DNA from: Peribacillus simplex
Lineage (GTDB): Bacteria; Bacillota; Bacilli; Bacillales; DSM-1321
Assembly (NCBI RefSeq): GCF_001542915.1
Contig: NZ_LNNH01000003.1
Location: forward strand, 62,001-126,000
Direction: 5' to 3'
DNA: 64,000 nucleotides
The notes beneath the pieces were generated by a model. The model was not told where the DNA came from. It saw only the letters and a list, made by a program, of their open reading frames with translations, and searched no databases. Each line of letters opens with the position of its first letter. Within the stretch, counting starts at the first letter, position 1. Of this stretch, positions 1 to 7,841 are shown piece by piece. The position numbers and the translations under genes are program-made.

Positions 1-524
1 TGAAGATAGGATATCAACTAATCAACAATTACAATCCGGATATCCGATTACTTATGTTTGAAGACCCTACATTAAGTGACCCCATTGAAAGAATCAAATT
101 CGATAAAACGGTCAGCCGGTTAAATTTGAAAAGCAGACTTACGTTGCACTCCAATGTTCCGAATTCGCAAATGGCCGATTTTTTCTCTGTAATCGGTGAT
201 TCGGGTGGCTTTTTATGTTCCACTTCCAAGGTGGAGGGGGCCCCTTATGCATTGCTTGAAGCAATGAGTTGCAGATGCCCGGTGCTCACGACCGATTCCG
301 ATGGTGTAAGAAGTTCCATCATCCATGATCAAACAGGGAAATTTTATTCATTGGGCAACATTGATAGTGCCGTCAAAGAGGCGAAGGAGCTAATGAATAA
401 CGAGAGCCTGAGGGAAAATATCCGGGAAAACGCGCTGGAGCACGTAATCAAGAATTTCAGTCCAGATTTATATGCCCGCAATTTCATCGAAATGCTCGAA
501 ACACTAGGAATATCCTCTGAATAA
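1..524 (+). CDS. Glycosyltransferase, GT4 family, C-terminal part (5' end cut by window)
   Basis: The reading frame is open from position 3 at the left edge and ends at 522-524, so only about the last 173 residues are present. They form the C-terminal Rossmann half of a GT-B enzyme. A hydrophobic strand is followed by a VEGAPYALLEAMSCRCPV stretch, the conserved E-x7-E type nucleotide-sugar binding motif of GT4 enzymes, and then by DGV-type and GK loops. GT4 enzymes transfer sugars from activated donors with retention, usually to lipid carriers or growing polysaccharides at the cytoplasmic membrane. The enzyme faces a sulfotransferase and a GT2 enzyme on the opposite strand, so a role in a surface glycan is inferred. 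The N-terminal acceptor-binding half lies outside the window and the acceptor is unknown. Confidence 0.85.
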   Translation, partial: KIGYQLINNYNPDIRLLMFEDPTLSDPIERIKFDKTVSRLNLKSRLTLHSNVPNSQMADFFSVIGDSGGFLCSTSKVEGAPYALLEAMSCRCPVLTTDSDGVRSSIIHDQTGKFYSLGNIDSAVKEAKELMNNESLRENIRENALEHVIKNFSPDLYARNFIEMLETLGISSE

Positions 525-529
525 TAAGA

Positions 530-570
530 AAAACAGCCGGGATTATTTCATTCCGGCTGTCGTTCATTTT
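530..570. terminator. Stem-loop terminator between convergent genes
   Basis: A perfect 7-bp stem (CAGCCGG at 534-540, CCGGCTG at 553-559) sits between the end of the GT4 gene and the end of the sulfotransferase gene. The T-tract is weak on the plus side. On the minus strand the stem is followed by a stretch rich in T (complement of 528-533), so it may serve both directions. Confidence 0.6.
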
Positions 571-597
571 ATTGAAACATTTCCCTGGCTGTTTAAT

Positions 598-1317
598 TCA
601 GGAGCCCTGCTTAAGCTTGAATTCTTCCAATTGCTGACGCTCAACTACTGTCAACGTTTGAAGCTTTTCATGAAGCAGTTCCTTTGCAAAATCGTATAAG
701 GACATATCCAGGTGATTATATTGCTTGATCAGGTTTATTAATTCCGATGGTATTTCTTTTTTTGCCAGTCGTTTTTTTGTAATATTTTTTCTAGTATAGT
801 GTATATCTCCCCATGCAAGTTGCTTTTTCAAACAAAAAAGAGTTTCATTGAACATCTCGGTGACTCCAACCAATGAAAATGTTTTAAGATTCTCCTTCGC
901 TTTTTCCAAATCAGGTATTTCCTGACTCCCGCATACCATCAATGTTTGCAGATTCGATGCTTCGGGGCCTTTTACTACAAATTCCTCCAAAGTCATTTCT
1001 TTTACCATTTCGTAACCTGGGTAGTCCTTTAAAAAATAATAAGCAGAAATGACCCGATCTACAGGATCGCGCAGCATCGTAAAATAATGGAATGGTTTTG
1101 AAAACTCCTCATGTATTCCATAGAAATAATGACCGGAAACCGCTTTGATATTCTTCTTTTCCTGTTCCGTTAACTCGGACAGCTTCATCATCTTCTTTTC
1201 GAACGAGTCATGATCATATATTTCTCTAAGTTTGTATTGTCTTTTTAATATTTCATTGATCGTCGTTCCCCCTGTTTTGGGAACATGCATAAAAATATCC
1301 AGTACACCTTCGGACAT
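598..1317 (-). CDS. Sulfotransferase, sulfotransfer_2-like family
   Basis: This 239-residue protein carries the two PAPS-binding signatures of sulfotransferases. Near residue 12 is HVPKTGGTT, the 5'-phosphosulfate loop with its Lys and Ser/Thr. Near residue 83 is LRDPVDRVISAYYF, the 3'-phosphate-binding Arg/Ser segment. The length fits the small Sulfotransfer_2/Gal-3-O group. The family moves sulfate from PAPS to a hydroxyl, typically on a carbohydrate. Neighbouring glycosyltransferases and sugar-nucleotide SDRs suggest the acceptor is a surface polysaccharide. Such enzymes are uncommon in Bacillaceae, and a sulfated glycan is an inference. Transcription runs opposite to the GT4 fragment. The divergent repeat at 1360-1571 lies directly upstream, so the promoter must lie in or just beside that repeat. 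Confidence 0.8.
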   Translation of the reverse strand: MSEGVLDIFMHVPKTGGTTINEILKRQYKLREIYDHDSFEKKMMKLSELTEQEKKNIKAVSGHYFYGIHEEFSKPFHYFTMLRDPVDRVISAYYFLKDYPGYEMVKEMTLEEFVVKGPEASNLQTLMVCGSQEIPDLEKAKENLKTFSLVGVTEMFNETLFCLKKQLAWGDIHYTRKNITKKRLAKKEIPSELINLIKQYNHLDMSLYDFAKELLHEKLQTLTVVERQQLEEFKLKQGS

Positions 1318-1359
1318 AAATGTACTCCTCCCTCTTCCAAAAAGCTCTTTTTATGAGTG

Positions 1360-1571
1360 GGCTGTTTTCTCATACTTTGTTACCATTCACGAAGTAATCC
1401 GTTGTAGTCGATTTCCCCTCCGGTGCTCCGCTTTACAGAAGGCCGTCAGTGAGCCTCTCCGGCGTGGACCTTGTTATGTCCCGCCTATCCAGCTGCTCAA
1501 GCAGGAGTCCGCCACTCCAATCAACCTTAAATCGTTTCATTTGAAAAACAACGATCCTTACGAAAAGAGCC
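1360..1571 (+). repeat. MITE-like intergenic repeat, most complete copy (R1)
   Basis: About 212 bp of non-coding sequence with imperfect terminal inverted repeats: GGCTGTTTTC at 1360-1369 and GAAAAGAGCC at 1562-1571. The interior shares the 13-mer GCCTCTCCGGCGT with the inverted copy near 28820. It shares its right end (AAAACAACxATC...ACGAAAxGAGCC) with the copy ending at 44354. The right terminus forms the last base of the GT2 stop codon (TAG at 1573-1571, minus strand). No transposase is encoded. Similar elements are scattered in Bacillus-group genomes. Confidence 0.7.
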
Positions 1572-2284
1572 TATAAATTTTTCAAGTTCTTTTTAAGAAT
1601 TGGACGATAATGGCTTTCAATCGTGAGAATATCCGCTAGCATTTCAGGCTGGAATCTACTTGTACCAGACCCTTCGTGTATCCTGAATTTTGTGAGAACT
1701 TCATCCAAATAATACATTTTATATCCATTGACTAAAAGACGAAGCCACATTTCATAATCATGCGTATAGCGGTGATAGGTATTAAAATAGCCGACCACAT
1801 CGAATACGTCCTTCTTCAACACCACGGTGCAACCATTCACGGCATTACGAAGTAAAAATGCATGGTACACTCCGTTTTCTATATCCGTAAAGCGCTCTCC
1901 CGTCCAAGACAAAATGATTTCATCGTCCTTATTGATACTATCAAAATTCGTAAAGCTCACCTCTGCACCATGTTCGAGCATAAAGGAAATTTGATTTGAT
2001 ACCTTTTCTGGCAGAAAGTAATCATCCGAGCTTAACCATGCGACATATTCACCCTCAGCAGCATGGATTCCATGATTCAACGCAGTAGCGGTTCCCCCGT
2101 TTTCTTTTTTTTCATAACGGATTTTCGTAAGGAATGGCTCGATTTTCTCAGTAAAATCGGTCGAACCATCATCCACCACGATGATTTCTATGTTCGTATA
2201 AGTTTGATCAAGTGCACTTTGAATGGCTTGATCGATATAGGGGCAATTATAAAATGGAATAATGATTGATACTTTCGGCTCCAT
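1571..2284 (-). CDS. Glycosyltransferase family 2
   Basis: A 237-residue GT-A enzyme. The N-terminus has the classical VSIIIPFYN strand, then IIVVDDGSTD near residue 37 (nucleotide-binding Asp) and WLSSDDY near residue 84 as the DxD-like metal site. A C-terminal MWLRLL helix follows (ED/Q-x-x-RW equivalent, here YEMWLR). GT2 enzymes invert the donor anomeric configuration and commonly build O-antigen-like or capsule chains. No C-terminal membrane segments are visible, so it is probably a soluble or peripheral enzyme. Its stop codon abuts the repeat at 1360-1571. The SDR gene immediately upstream (gap about 50 nt) is in the same direction and probably co-transcribed. Donor and acceptor cannot be read from the sequence. 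Confidence 0.88.
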   Translation of the reverse strand: MEPKVSIIIPFYNCPYIDQAIQSALDQTYTNIEIIVVDDGSTDFTEKIEPFLTKIRYEKKENGGTATALNHGIHAAEGEYVAWLSSDDYFLPEKVSNQISFMLEHGAEVSFTNFDSINKDDEIILSWTGERFTDIENGVYHAFLLRNAVNGCTVVLKKDVFDVVGYFNTYHRYTHDYEMWLRLLVNGYKMYYLDEVLTKFRIHEGSGTSRFQPEMLADILTIESHYRPILKKNLKNL

Positions 2285-2333
2285 TGCCTACCCTCCCAAA
2301 ATAACTTTCACTTACTATAGGTCCTTTTCTTCG

Positions 2334-3248
2334 TCAGTTTAACTCTCGGTAAAAGGTAAGGATATCCCTTATAGATGTTTCAAGCGGAATACTGGGCTTC
2401 CATCCCAAATTCACCAGCTTAATAGGTTCGATTGCTGGCTTATTGTCGATTAAATCATTGCTCTGTGTGCTCATTTTTATTTCTTCCTTCGTTACAGTCC
2501 TATACCCTTGAATGATTTGCCCCAAAGAACAAGTATGACCTGAAGCAACGTCATACGTTTCGCCAGACTTCCCATCCTTCAACAGAAAATCATAAGCTCT
2601 CACTGCATCTCTAACGTCCAAGAAATCACGTTGAGCGTTGGGATTTTCGACTTCAAGCACCTTTTCTGATCCTTTCTTTTCCATTTCAATGATTTTTTGC
2701 GCAAAAATGGAACAAACCCCAGTGGATACACCTGGTCCGATCAAATTGGACGGCTTGGCAATGATGACTTCCATGTTATATAAAGCTGCCCAGGATTGTG
2801 CAATAAGTACTTGAAGTGTCTTACTCAAACTATAAGGATGGGGAATCGAATTGAGGGAGGCAGGGTCAAATTGGAGAGCTGAGCCAACTATCACGATTTT
2901 GCAGGTTGGACTTTCCCTGCGTAGGGCATCGATCAAGTAGGCTGTGGACATGGAATTTGCCTCTAAGGTCGATAATGGATCCACCCATGATGCACCAACG
3001 TGATTTTGGCCTGCCAAATGAAGGACATACTGAGGTTTGATCTTTTTGACAAGCTGATAAACCTCGTTTCCGTTCGTAAGATCACAATATTCCATGTTAA
3101 TTTGAGCATCGACATTTATCTTTTTCCGTGAAACGGCTGTAATGTCATAGCCTGCTTTTAAAAAATGGGCACATGCATGCTGGCCCGTGAATCCGCTTGC
3201 CCCGGTGATTATTAATTTCCTTCGTTGCTTCATTGACTTCTCATCCAT
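2334..3248 (-). CDS. NAD(P)-dependent sugar-nucleotide epimerase/dehydratase, extended SDR (GDP-6-deoxy-hexulose reductase-like)
   Basis: About 304 residues. The Rossmann motif is TGASGFTGQH (TGxxGxxG) near residue 15 and the active-site pair is YSLSK (YxxxK) near residue 138, preceded by a VGSA catalytic Ser region. This is the extended SDR layout of enzymes acting on nucleoside-diphosphate sugars. The overall pattern is closest to GDP-4-keto-6-deoxy-D-mannose reductases (Rmd) and GDP-mannose 4,6-dehydratases, but no dehydratase gene is adjacent, so the substrate is open. The first ATG (3248) has no ribosome-binding site. The internal ATG at 3233 is preceded by a GATGAGAAG stretch and may be the real start. 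It probably forms an operon with the GT2 gene downstream. Confidence 0.8.
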   Translation of the reverse strand: MDEKSMKQRRKLIITGASGFTGQHACAHFLKAGYDITAVSRKKINVDAQINMEYCDLTNGNEVYQLVKKIKPQYVLHLAGQNHVGASWVDPLSTLEANSMSTAYLIDALRRESPTCKIVIVGSALQFDPASLNSIPHPYSLSKTLQVLIAQSWAALYNMEVIIAKPSNLIGPGVSTGVCSIFAQKIIEMEKKGSEKVLEVENPNAQRDFLDVRDAVRAYDFLLKDGKSGETYDVASGHTCSLGQIIQGYRTVTKEEIKMSTQSNDLIDNKPAIEPIKLVNLGWKPSIPLETSIRDILTFYRELN

Positions 3249-3747
3249 TCGTTAATGATCTAAATAACCGCTACGATCGCCCTTATGCTGAATGTCCGTC
3301 CAGTCAGGGGCAGGAAAGACCTTATTTCCTCCCCCCAAACCAACTTGTGAAGCCATCCATCTCTAGCGGTGCATGAATCGCCATCTTAAATACAGTTTCC
3401 CTATTACATTATGTCTGCATCTGCTTGATTGCCATGGGCTGTTCTCACATACACAGCCGAAAGGGGAAATTAACTCATTTGCCCTACATGCCGTACCGTT
3501 GTTACCCACTTTCCTCTAGCTCCACATCGGCGACCACACTCGAAGATTGAGAATAGTTCTTGAACGTATGAAGGGTAACCGTTTTTTTGCTCATTGAAAT
3601 TGAAGGGCAAACTCCCTTGAATTCCTGGACATAGGCTTCCCCGCTGAAAATCCGACTATTTTTTTTGATAGTGAACAACTCGTCTATACGAAACATGCGC
3701 CACTTTAATATATTAGAGTATTCCATAATAAAAGAGGTGTTAACACT
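3249..3747. other. Intergenic region, about 500 bp, no supported gene
   Basis: Between the minus-strand SDR and the plus-strand spore-surface gene. The only sizeable open frame (minus, 3726-3502, 74 codons) has no ribosome-binding site and no convincing composition. A GAGGTG ribosome-binding site for the next gene is at 3733-3738. The divergent promoters of the two flanking genes must be here, but no clear -35/-10 pair could be assigned. Confidence 0.5.
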
Positions 3748-4188
3748 ATGGGGAAATTTTTAGATGCTCAGACTTCACAGAATGCTAGTTATCGGGATTC
3801 CATTTCCATACCTGTAAGTGCAACTCCAGCGCTGTTCGGTTCATTGGGACTTAATACGACCGGAACCGGAGCTAATCTTCGAGTTGAATTCACTTTCACG
3901 GCTACTTTAAGCAGCTTGGCCGCGATTCTGACTCCCATCAACATCGAGATTTACAGGGGCTCAGGTGTCGGTAGGGTTCTCGTTTATTCCGCCCAACAAA
4001 CCTTACCGGTAGCTGGTTTGGGGGTTGCCTCCGAAACGATCATTTCATTGTCCGGTGCGGACTTTAATCCACCTGCACCCAGTAACTTTTTGGTCTATCA
4101 AGCATTCATCAGCACACCTGGCGGGATCGTCATCGCCCCGACCCGAACTGGACCGGAGAGTTTTTTCGCAGCTGCTTATTCCGACTGA
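3748..4188 (+). CDS. Small beta-rich protein, probable spore-surface/exosporium component
   Basis: A 146-residue protein of unknown function. After a short polar start it is dominated by alternating hydrophobic/Ser/Thr/Gly strands (for example TTGTGANLRVEFTFTATLSS) and has no Cys and no membrane segment. This composition resembles the jelly-roll C-terminal domains of BclA-like exosporium proteins, and the gene at 19577 in this window encodes a similar type. There is no signal peptide, as usual for proteins assembled on the spore from the mother cell. A good ribosome-binding site (GAGGTG, 9 nt before ATG) fixes the start. A clear terminator follows at 4239-4295, so the gene is monocistronic. 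It sits inside the glycosyltransferase region, which suggests it may be a glycosylated or glycan-associated spore protein (inference). Confidence 0.6.
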   Translation: MGKFLDAQTSQNASYRDSISIPVSATPALFGSLGLNTTGTGANLRVEFTFTATLSSLAAILTPINIEIYRGSGVGRVLVYSAQQTLPVAGLGVASETIISLSGADFNPPAPSNFLVYQAFISTPGGIVIAPTRTGPESFFAAAYSD

Positions 4189-4238
4189 TTGATTCTTAGT
4201 GGTAAATGGTGATGTTGCGCCATCTTTGAATAGCTTCA

Positions 4239-4295
4239 GGGCGGGTACTAAATGGTGGGACAAGTACCCGTCCTTATATATTTCTTTTTTTCTAT
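4239..4295 (+). terminator. Intrinsic terminator
   Basis: Stem GGGCGGGTACT (4239-4249) pairs with AGTACCCGTCC (4263-4273) with one mismatch and is followed by a T-rich tract ending around 4293. It ends the gene at 3748-4188. Confidence 0.8.
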
Positions 4296-4413
4296 TTGCC
4301 CCCTAAACTAGCTACATAATGTGTTGGCTCTTGACAGCCCATTTTTCACGAATGCTCATAACGAGTTACATAACGCTCGATCATTCAATAATATGAACAA
4401 AGGGGAGATTGCC

Positions 4414-5646
4414 ATGAAAATATTACTTGCCACTTTTTGGGTCACGCCACATGTTGGCGGTGTCTGGAATTATATGCAGCAATTAAAGGATAAGCTTGTA
4501 ACATTAGGACATGAGGTCGACTTTCTTAGCTACGGTGAAAATCATGAATATGTCCACATCATTAACGAAAACCGCAGGATAGATATGGATGAATTGCTTT
4601 CCGAAGAGGTTTTGCGATACATGAAACAGCATAATTCTCCCACTCATCCTGATCCAATCATCCACTATTACGAAACTCGGTGTGATTTCTTTCAGCTGGG
4701 TGCCGATTATTTAGGACTGGATAAATATGATGTCATTCATACGCAAGATATCTTTTCAACTGTCTGCATTAATCGGATCAGAGCGAAAAAAACAGCGCTC
4801 GTCGCTACGCTTCACGGTTGTGTTGCCCATGAACTTAGGAGTGCTTACTATAGCTCCAAAGTCCCTAAACAAAGCATTGCAAAAGAAGGCCGTGATCATT
4901 TTGATCAATTGGAATATGATGGGGCGACTTCTGCTGACCATACGATAGTGGCGAATGAATGGATGAGGGATGTATTGACTGATGAATTTAACGTTCCGAA
5001 AGAACAGCTGAGTGTTTTTCATTATGGCTATGATACCGAGGCCTTCTTGAAACGGGTGGATGAAAAAACCGAAATCGAACGACCTGAAAAGAAGAAAGTA
5101 CTTATTTATACAGGCCGGCTGAGTGAGTTCAAAGGAGTTCATCATTTATTAAATGCACTATCTCGATTAAAAAAATCCAGAACCGATTGGGTTTGCTGGA
5201 TTGCCGGGGACGGCCCGATCGAAACGGAGCTGAAAAATAAAACGAAAGCTCTTCGTTTGGAAGATGATGTGGTCTTTTTAGGCAGACGGGATGATATTCC
5301 TTATTTATTATCCATTTCGGATATCTTTGTACTGCCTACTTTGATGGAAAATCAACCTTTGTCGGTAATAGAAGCGCAAATCTCCGGAATGGCTGTCATT
5401 GCCAGTGATGTTGGAGGAATTCCTGAAATCATTGATCATGGAATCACGGGAGTATTATCACCTGCCGGGGATGAGCAGATGCTATCCACCCATATTGAAT
5501 ATTTATTGGAACATGATTCCTATCGCAACAATCTTGGAGAAAATGCCCTGACGTGGGGATTGGATCATTGGTCGCCAGATAAAGCGGTACAAAATGTGCT
5601 GGGTGTATACGAACATGCATTATCCCAAAAGGGAAATAATCACTAG
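4414..5646 (+). CDS. Glycosyltransferase, GT4 family
   Basis: A complete 410-residue GT-B enzyme. The open frame extends upstream to 4321, but the strong AGGGGAG site lies 7 nt before the ATG at 4414, which gives the typical start MKILLATFWVTPHVGGVW. The glycine-rich GGVWNY loop is the N-terminal acceptor/donor-binding loop of GT4 enzymes. Further on come IYTGRLSEFKG (start of the donor-binding half, near residue 231) and the GT4 E-x7-E segment around LPTLMENQPLSVIEAQ. The family includes sucrose-phosphate and mannosyl/glucosyl transferases of capsules, and also small-molecule glycosylation enzymes. A terminator follows and another precedes, so this is a single-gene unit. Together with the epimerase downstream it probably contributes to a surface glycan. 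Donor sugar unknown. Confidence 0.88.
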   Translation: MKILLATFWVTPHVGGVWNYMQQLKDKLVTLGHEVDFLSYGENHEYVHIINENRRIDMDELLSEEVLRYMKQHNSPTHPDPIIHYYETRCDFFQLGADYLGLDKYDVIHTQDIFSTVCINRIRAKKTALVATLHGCVAHELRSAYYSSKVPKQSIAKEGRDHFDQLEYDGATSADHTIVANEWMRDVLTDEFNVPKEQLSVFHYGYDTEAFLKRVDEKTEIERPEKKKVLIYTGRLSEFKGVHHLLNALSRLKKSRTDWVCWIAGDGPIETELKNKTKALRLEDDVVFLGRRDDIPYLLSISDIFVLPTLMENQPLSVIEAQISGMAVIASDVGGIPEIIDHGITGVLSPAGDEQMLSTHIEYLLEHDSYRNNLGENALTWGLDHWSPDKAVQNVLGVYEHALSQKGNNH

Positions 5647-5704
5647 CTACAAAAAGATGCTGACCGGCAATTAAAATCTCAGCATCTTTCTGTAGCTTTT
5701 TTTC
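5645..5704 (+). terminator. Strong intrinsic terminator
   Basis: Long stem built from AGCTACAAAAAGATGCTGA (5645-5663) and TCAGCATCTTTCTGTAGCT (5679-5697) with a single bulge, followed by a T run. It starts in the stop codon region of the GT4 gene. Confidence 0.85.
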
Positions 5705-5785
5705 TAAAGAACGCTAGGTAACAGCTTAAGCCAATCTGAATCAGCTGACATACAATACTAAAAACAGATAAAAGGGGTATGATGC

Positions 5786-6700
5786 ATGAAGGCTATCGTG
5801 ACTGGCGGGGCGGGGTTCATCGGTTCCCATCTTGTGGAAGAACTTATCTTGAATGGTGCCGAGGTACATGTATTGGATAATATGATATCCGGACACATCG
5901 ATCATGTACATCCCAATGCCGTCATCCATACTGAAGATATACGCAGCAAGGAAGCTGCTCAAACGATCATGAAGGTAAAGCCTGACGTGGTCTACCATCT
6001 GGCAGCACAGGCAGATGTGGCTCGCTCCATCCTCGATCCCCAGTATGATGCTGATGTTAATATCAACGGAACGATCAATATGCTCAAGGCATGTCAGGAA
6101 GCTTCTGTAAGGAAGCTGATTTTCTCTTCCACTTCAGGAGTCTATGGGAATTTACAGAAGGACTTGATCTCAGAAAGTGACCCGACCGGACCGGTTTCTT
6201 ATTATGGTCTATCCAAGTTAGCGGCGGAAGCTTATATCCGTTTATTTCACCAGCTATATGGTCTCGAGTATACGATTCTCCGTTATGGAAATGTGTATGG
6301 TCCTAGACAGACGGCAAAGGGTGAAGGCGGAGTCGTCGCTGTCTTTTTAGAAAGGATAAAAAAAGGGCTGCCTTTACGCATACACGGTGATGGTGAACAA
6401 ACCCGGGATTTTATCTATGTGAAGGATATAGTCAGAGCAAATACCGCTTCGGTTAATCACGGCAATCAAGAAACGATCCAGGTCAGTACTGCACAGAAAA
6501 CATCAGTAAACCAACTGTTGAGTATGCTTACGCAAATACATGGCTCTGCCGTGGAAACCCTTCATTCAGTCGGAAGGACTGGAGATATCAAGCACAGCTG
6601 CCTCGATAACAGGAAAGCCCGGCAATCGCTGAATTGGTATCCAAAGACAGCTATCTTTCAAGGGTTATCCGAAACCTATTCTTTCTCTAGTAAACGGTAG
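5786..6700 (+). CDS. NAD-dependent nucleotide-sugar epimerase (GalE-like extended SDR)
   Basis: A 304-residue extended SDR. TGGAGFIGSH at residues 7-16 is the NAD-binding motif. Further on come HLAAQADV, SSTSGVYG (catalytic Ser/Thr), YYGLSK (YxxxK), and GNVYGPRQ with GDGEQTRDFIYVKD, all hallmarks of UDP-glucose/UDP-GlcNAc 4-epimerases and related UDP-sugar enzymes. It therefore probably interconverts UDP-hexoses or UDP-HexNAc for the local polysaccharide. Family members that act on UDP-GlcA or dTDP-sugars cannot be excluded. AAAGGGG at 5771-5777 is the ribosome-binding site for the ATG at 5786. Terminators flank the gene on both sides, so it is transcribed alone. Confidence 0.87.
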   Translation: MKAIVTGGAGFIGSHLVEELILNGAEVHVLDNMISGHIDHVHPNAVIHTEDIRSKEAAQTIMKVKPDVVYHLAAQADVARSILDPQYDADVNINGTINMLKACQEASVRKLIFSSTSGVYGNLQKDLISESDPTGPVSYYGLSKLAAEAYIRLFHQLYGLEYTILRYGNVYGPRQTAKGEGGVVAVFLERIKKGLPLRIHGDGEQTRDFIYVKDIVRANTASVNHGNQETIQVSTAQKTSVNQLLSMLTQIHGSAVETLHSVGRTGDIKHSCLDNRKARQSLNWYPKTAIFQGLSETYSFSSKR

Positions 6701-6737
6701 GTACCTGGAAATTCTCAAGAACTATCGATAATTCTTC

Positions 6738-6776
6738 GGGTTAAGGGAATCCATGACTTAACCCTTCTTTCTTATA
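6738..6776 (+). terminator. Intrinsic terminator
   Basis: GGGTTAAG (6738-6745) pairs perfectly with CTTAACCC (6757-6764), followed by TTCTTTCTT. It terminates the epimerase gene. Confidence 0.8.
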
Positions 6777-6839
6777 AAAAAACCCTAAGCAGGAACTAAC
6801 GCAACAATGACAGCGCTTACATTTTAGTTGACCCCCCGC

Positions 6840-6940
6840 CAGGAAACTTGATTCATCCACCTTTATCATCACCAAAAAAGTGGATACCATTTAATAGGAT
6901 GGAGTTTTTTGACTCGCCCTATTAAATGGTAAGTTTCCTG
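6840..6940. repeat. Nested inverted repeat predicted to fold as a three-way junction
   Basis: The outer arms are CAGGAAACTT (6840-6849) and AAGTTTCCTG (6931-6940). An inner pair is ACCATTTAATAGG (6886-6898) and CCTATTAAATGGT (6918-6930), both perfect. The right arms are contiguous, but between the left arms is a 36-nt segment with its own stem, ATCCAC (6855-6860) with GTGGAT (6880-6885). The result is a two-hairpin structure closed by a common helix. It sits between two convergent genes, about 60 nt past the stop of the minus-strand reductase. It could be a structured RNA, a MITE remnant or a compound terminator. Confidence 0.6.
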
Positions 6941-6997
6941 TACGAAGAGATAGTTACATACCGAGTCCAATCTTAATTGAATGGCATGATAATTTAT

Positions 6998-7840
6998 TCA
7001 AAACTTTTGTCCGGGTTTATTCTCCATCCATTTTTTCAATTCCGCTAACATCTCTTGGTACGTAGGCATTTTATATTGAAAATCAATTCTTGTATTCTTT
7101 ATGGATCGATCTAAATGCATGGATGAATCAGGAATGATTTCGACATCGGTTTTTTGAAAAATTTGCTGCAGCAATTTTAATAGAGCCGCCTTAGAGATTT
7201 TTTCATCTGAACCAAGATGATATAATCCAGTAATCTTCTGTTGAATCATCCTATCCAGAACCTTGGCCAGTTCGAGCGTTGTCACCCCATTCCAAAACAC
7301 TTTTTCGAATCCCTTGATCTCACCTTTTTGCTTCATGAACCAAAGAAATAAACCAATTCCGTCTTCCTTTAACTCCGGTCCAATAATGGAGGTACGGATG
7401 GTCAAATGTTTTTCACTTATTATTTCACCCAAGTGTTTGGATTGACCATAAATGGTGGAACTATCAGGTGTATCCTTCTCCGTATAATCTCCTGTTGAAC
7501 CTGAAAAGACACAATCCGTACTAATATGAATCAATTTCCCATTATTGCGTTCAGTCAGCTTAACAAGCTGATGCGGAAATACACTGTTAACCTGAAAAGC
7601 TAGTTTTGTATTATCACTTGCATGATCATTTAAAATGCCGATGCAATTTATCGTAATGTCCGGTTTTACCTTATCCATTACATCTTCAAGACTCGTTACG
7701 TCGGTTACATCCAAATACAATCCCTTCACATCATTCGGATCCCGCGTCGTATATGTTACCTGATACTTGGAGTCCTGAGTGAAATAGTCTTTTATTACAT
7801 GGCCTGCCATTCCTTGTCCACCAAGTACTAGTACCTTCAT
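6998..7840 (-). CDS. UDP-sugar 4-reductase, RmlD-like SDR (L-FucNAc/L-QuiNAc pathway)
   Basis: The ATG at 7840 comes 1 nt after the stop of the upstream gene and is preceded by GGGG. The longer frame from 7858 would overlap that gene and lacks a site, so the protein is taken as 280 residues. It starts MKVLVLGGQGMAGH (GxxGxxG) and has ISTDCVFSG and YGQSK (YxxxK), the signature of RmlD-type dTDP-4-dehydrorhamnose reductases. In known UDP-L-FucNAc operons the reductase (CapF/WbjC/FnlB) has an extra C-terminal cupin of about 100 residues. That domain is absent here. An RmlD-like reductase is instead what the UDP-L-QuiNAc-type operons use (WbvR). It is the third gene of an overlapping three-gene operon and probably reduces the 4-keto sugar made by the preceding gene. 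Confidence 0.78.
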   Translation of the reverse strand: MKVLVLGGQGMAGHVIKDYFTQDSKYQVTYTTRDPNDVKGLYLDVTDVTSLEDVMDKVKPDITINCIGILNDHASDNTKLAFQVNSVFPHQLVKLTERNNGKLIHISTDCVFSGSTGDYTEKDTPDSSTIYGQSKHLGEIISEKHLTIRTSIIGPELKEDGIGLFLWFMKQKGEIKGFEKVFWNGVTTLELAKVLDRMIQQKITGLYHLGSDEKISKAALLKLLQQIFQKTDVEIIPDSSMHLDRSIKNTRIDFQYKMPTYQEMLAELKKWMENKPGQKF

Positions 7841-7841
7841 G

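Noticed and set aside
1232-1576. Open frames in the repeat copies (also at 44066-44317 and 28688-28891)
   Set aside because: They lie in non-coding repeat DNA or antisense to real genes, differ between copies and have no translation signals.
3502-3726. Minus-strand frame of 74 codons with a beginning vaguely like a type I restriction S subunit
   Set aside because: No ribosome-binding site, no other restriction genes, and the likeness is limited to a dozen residues. It overlaps the expected promoter of the gene at 3748.
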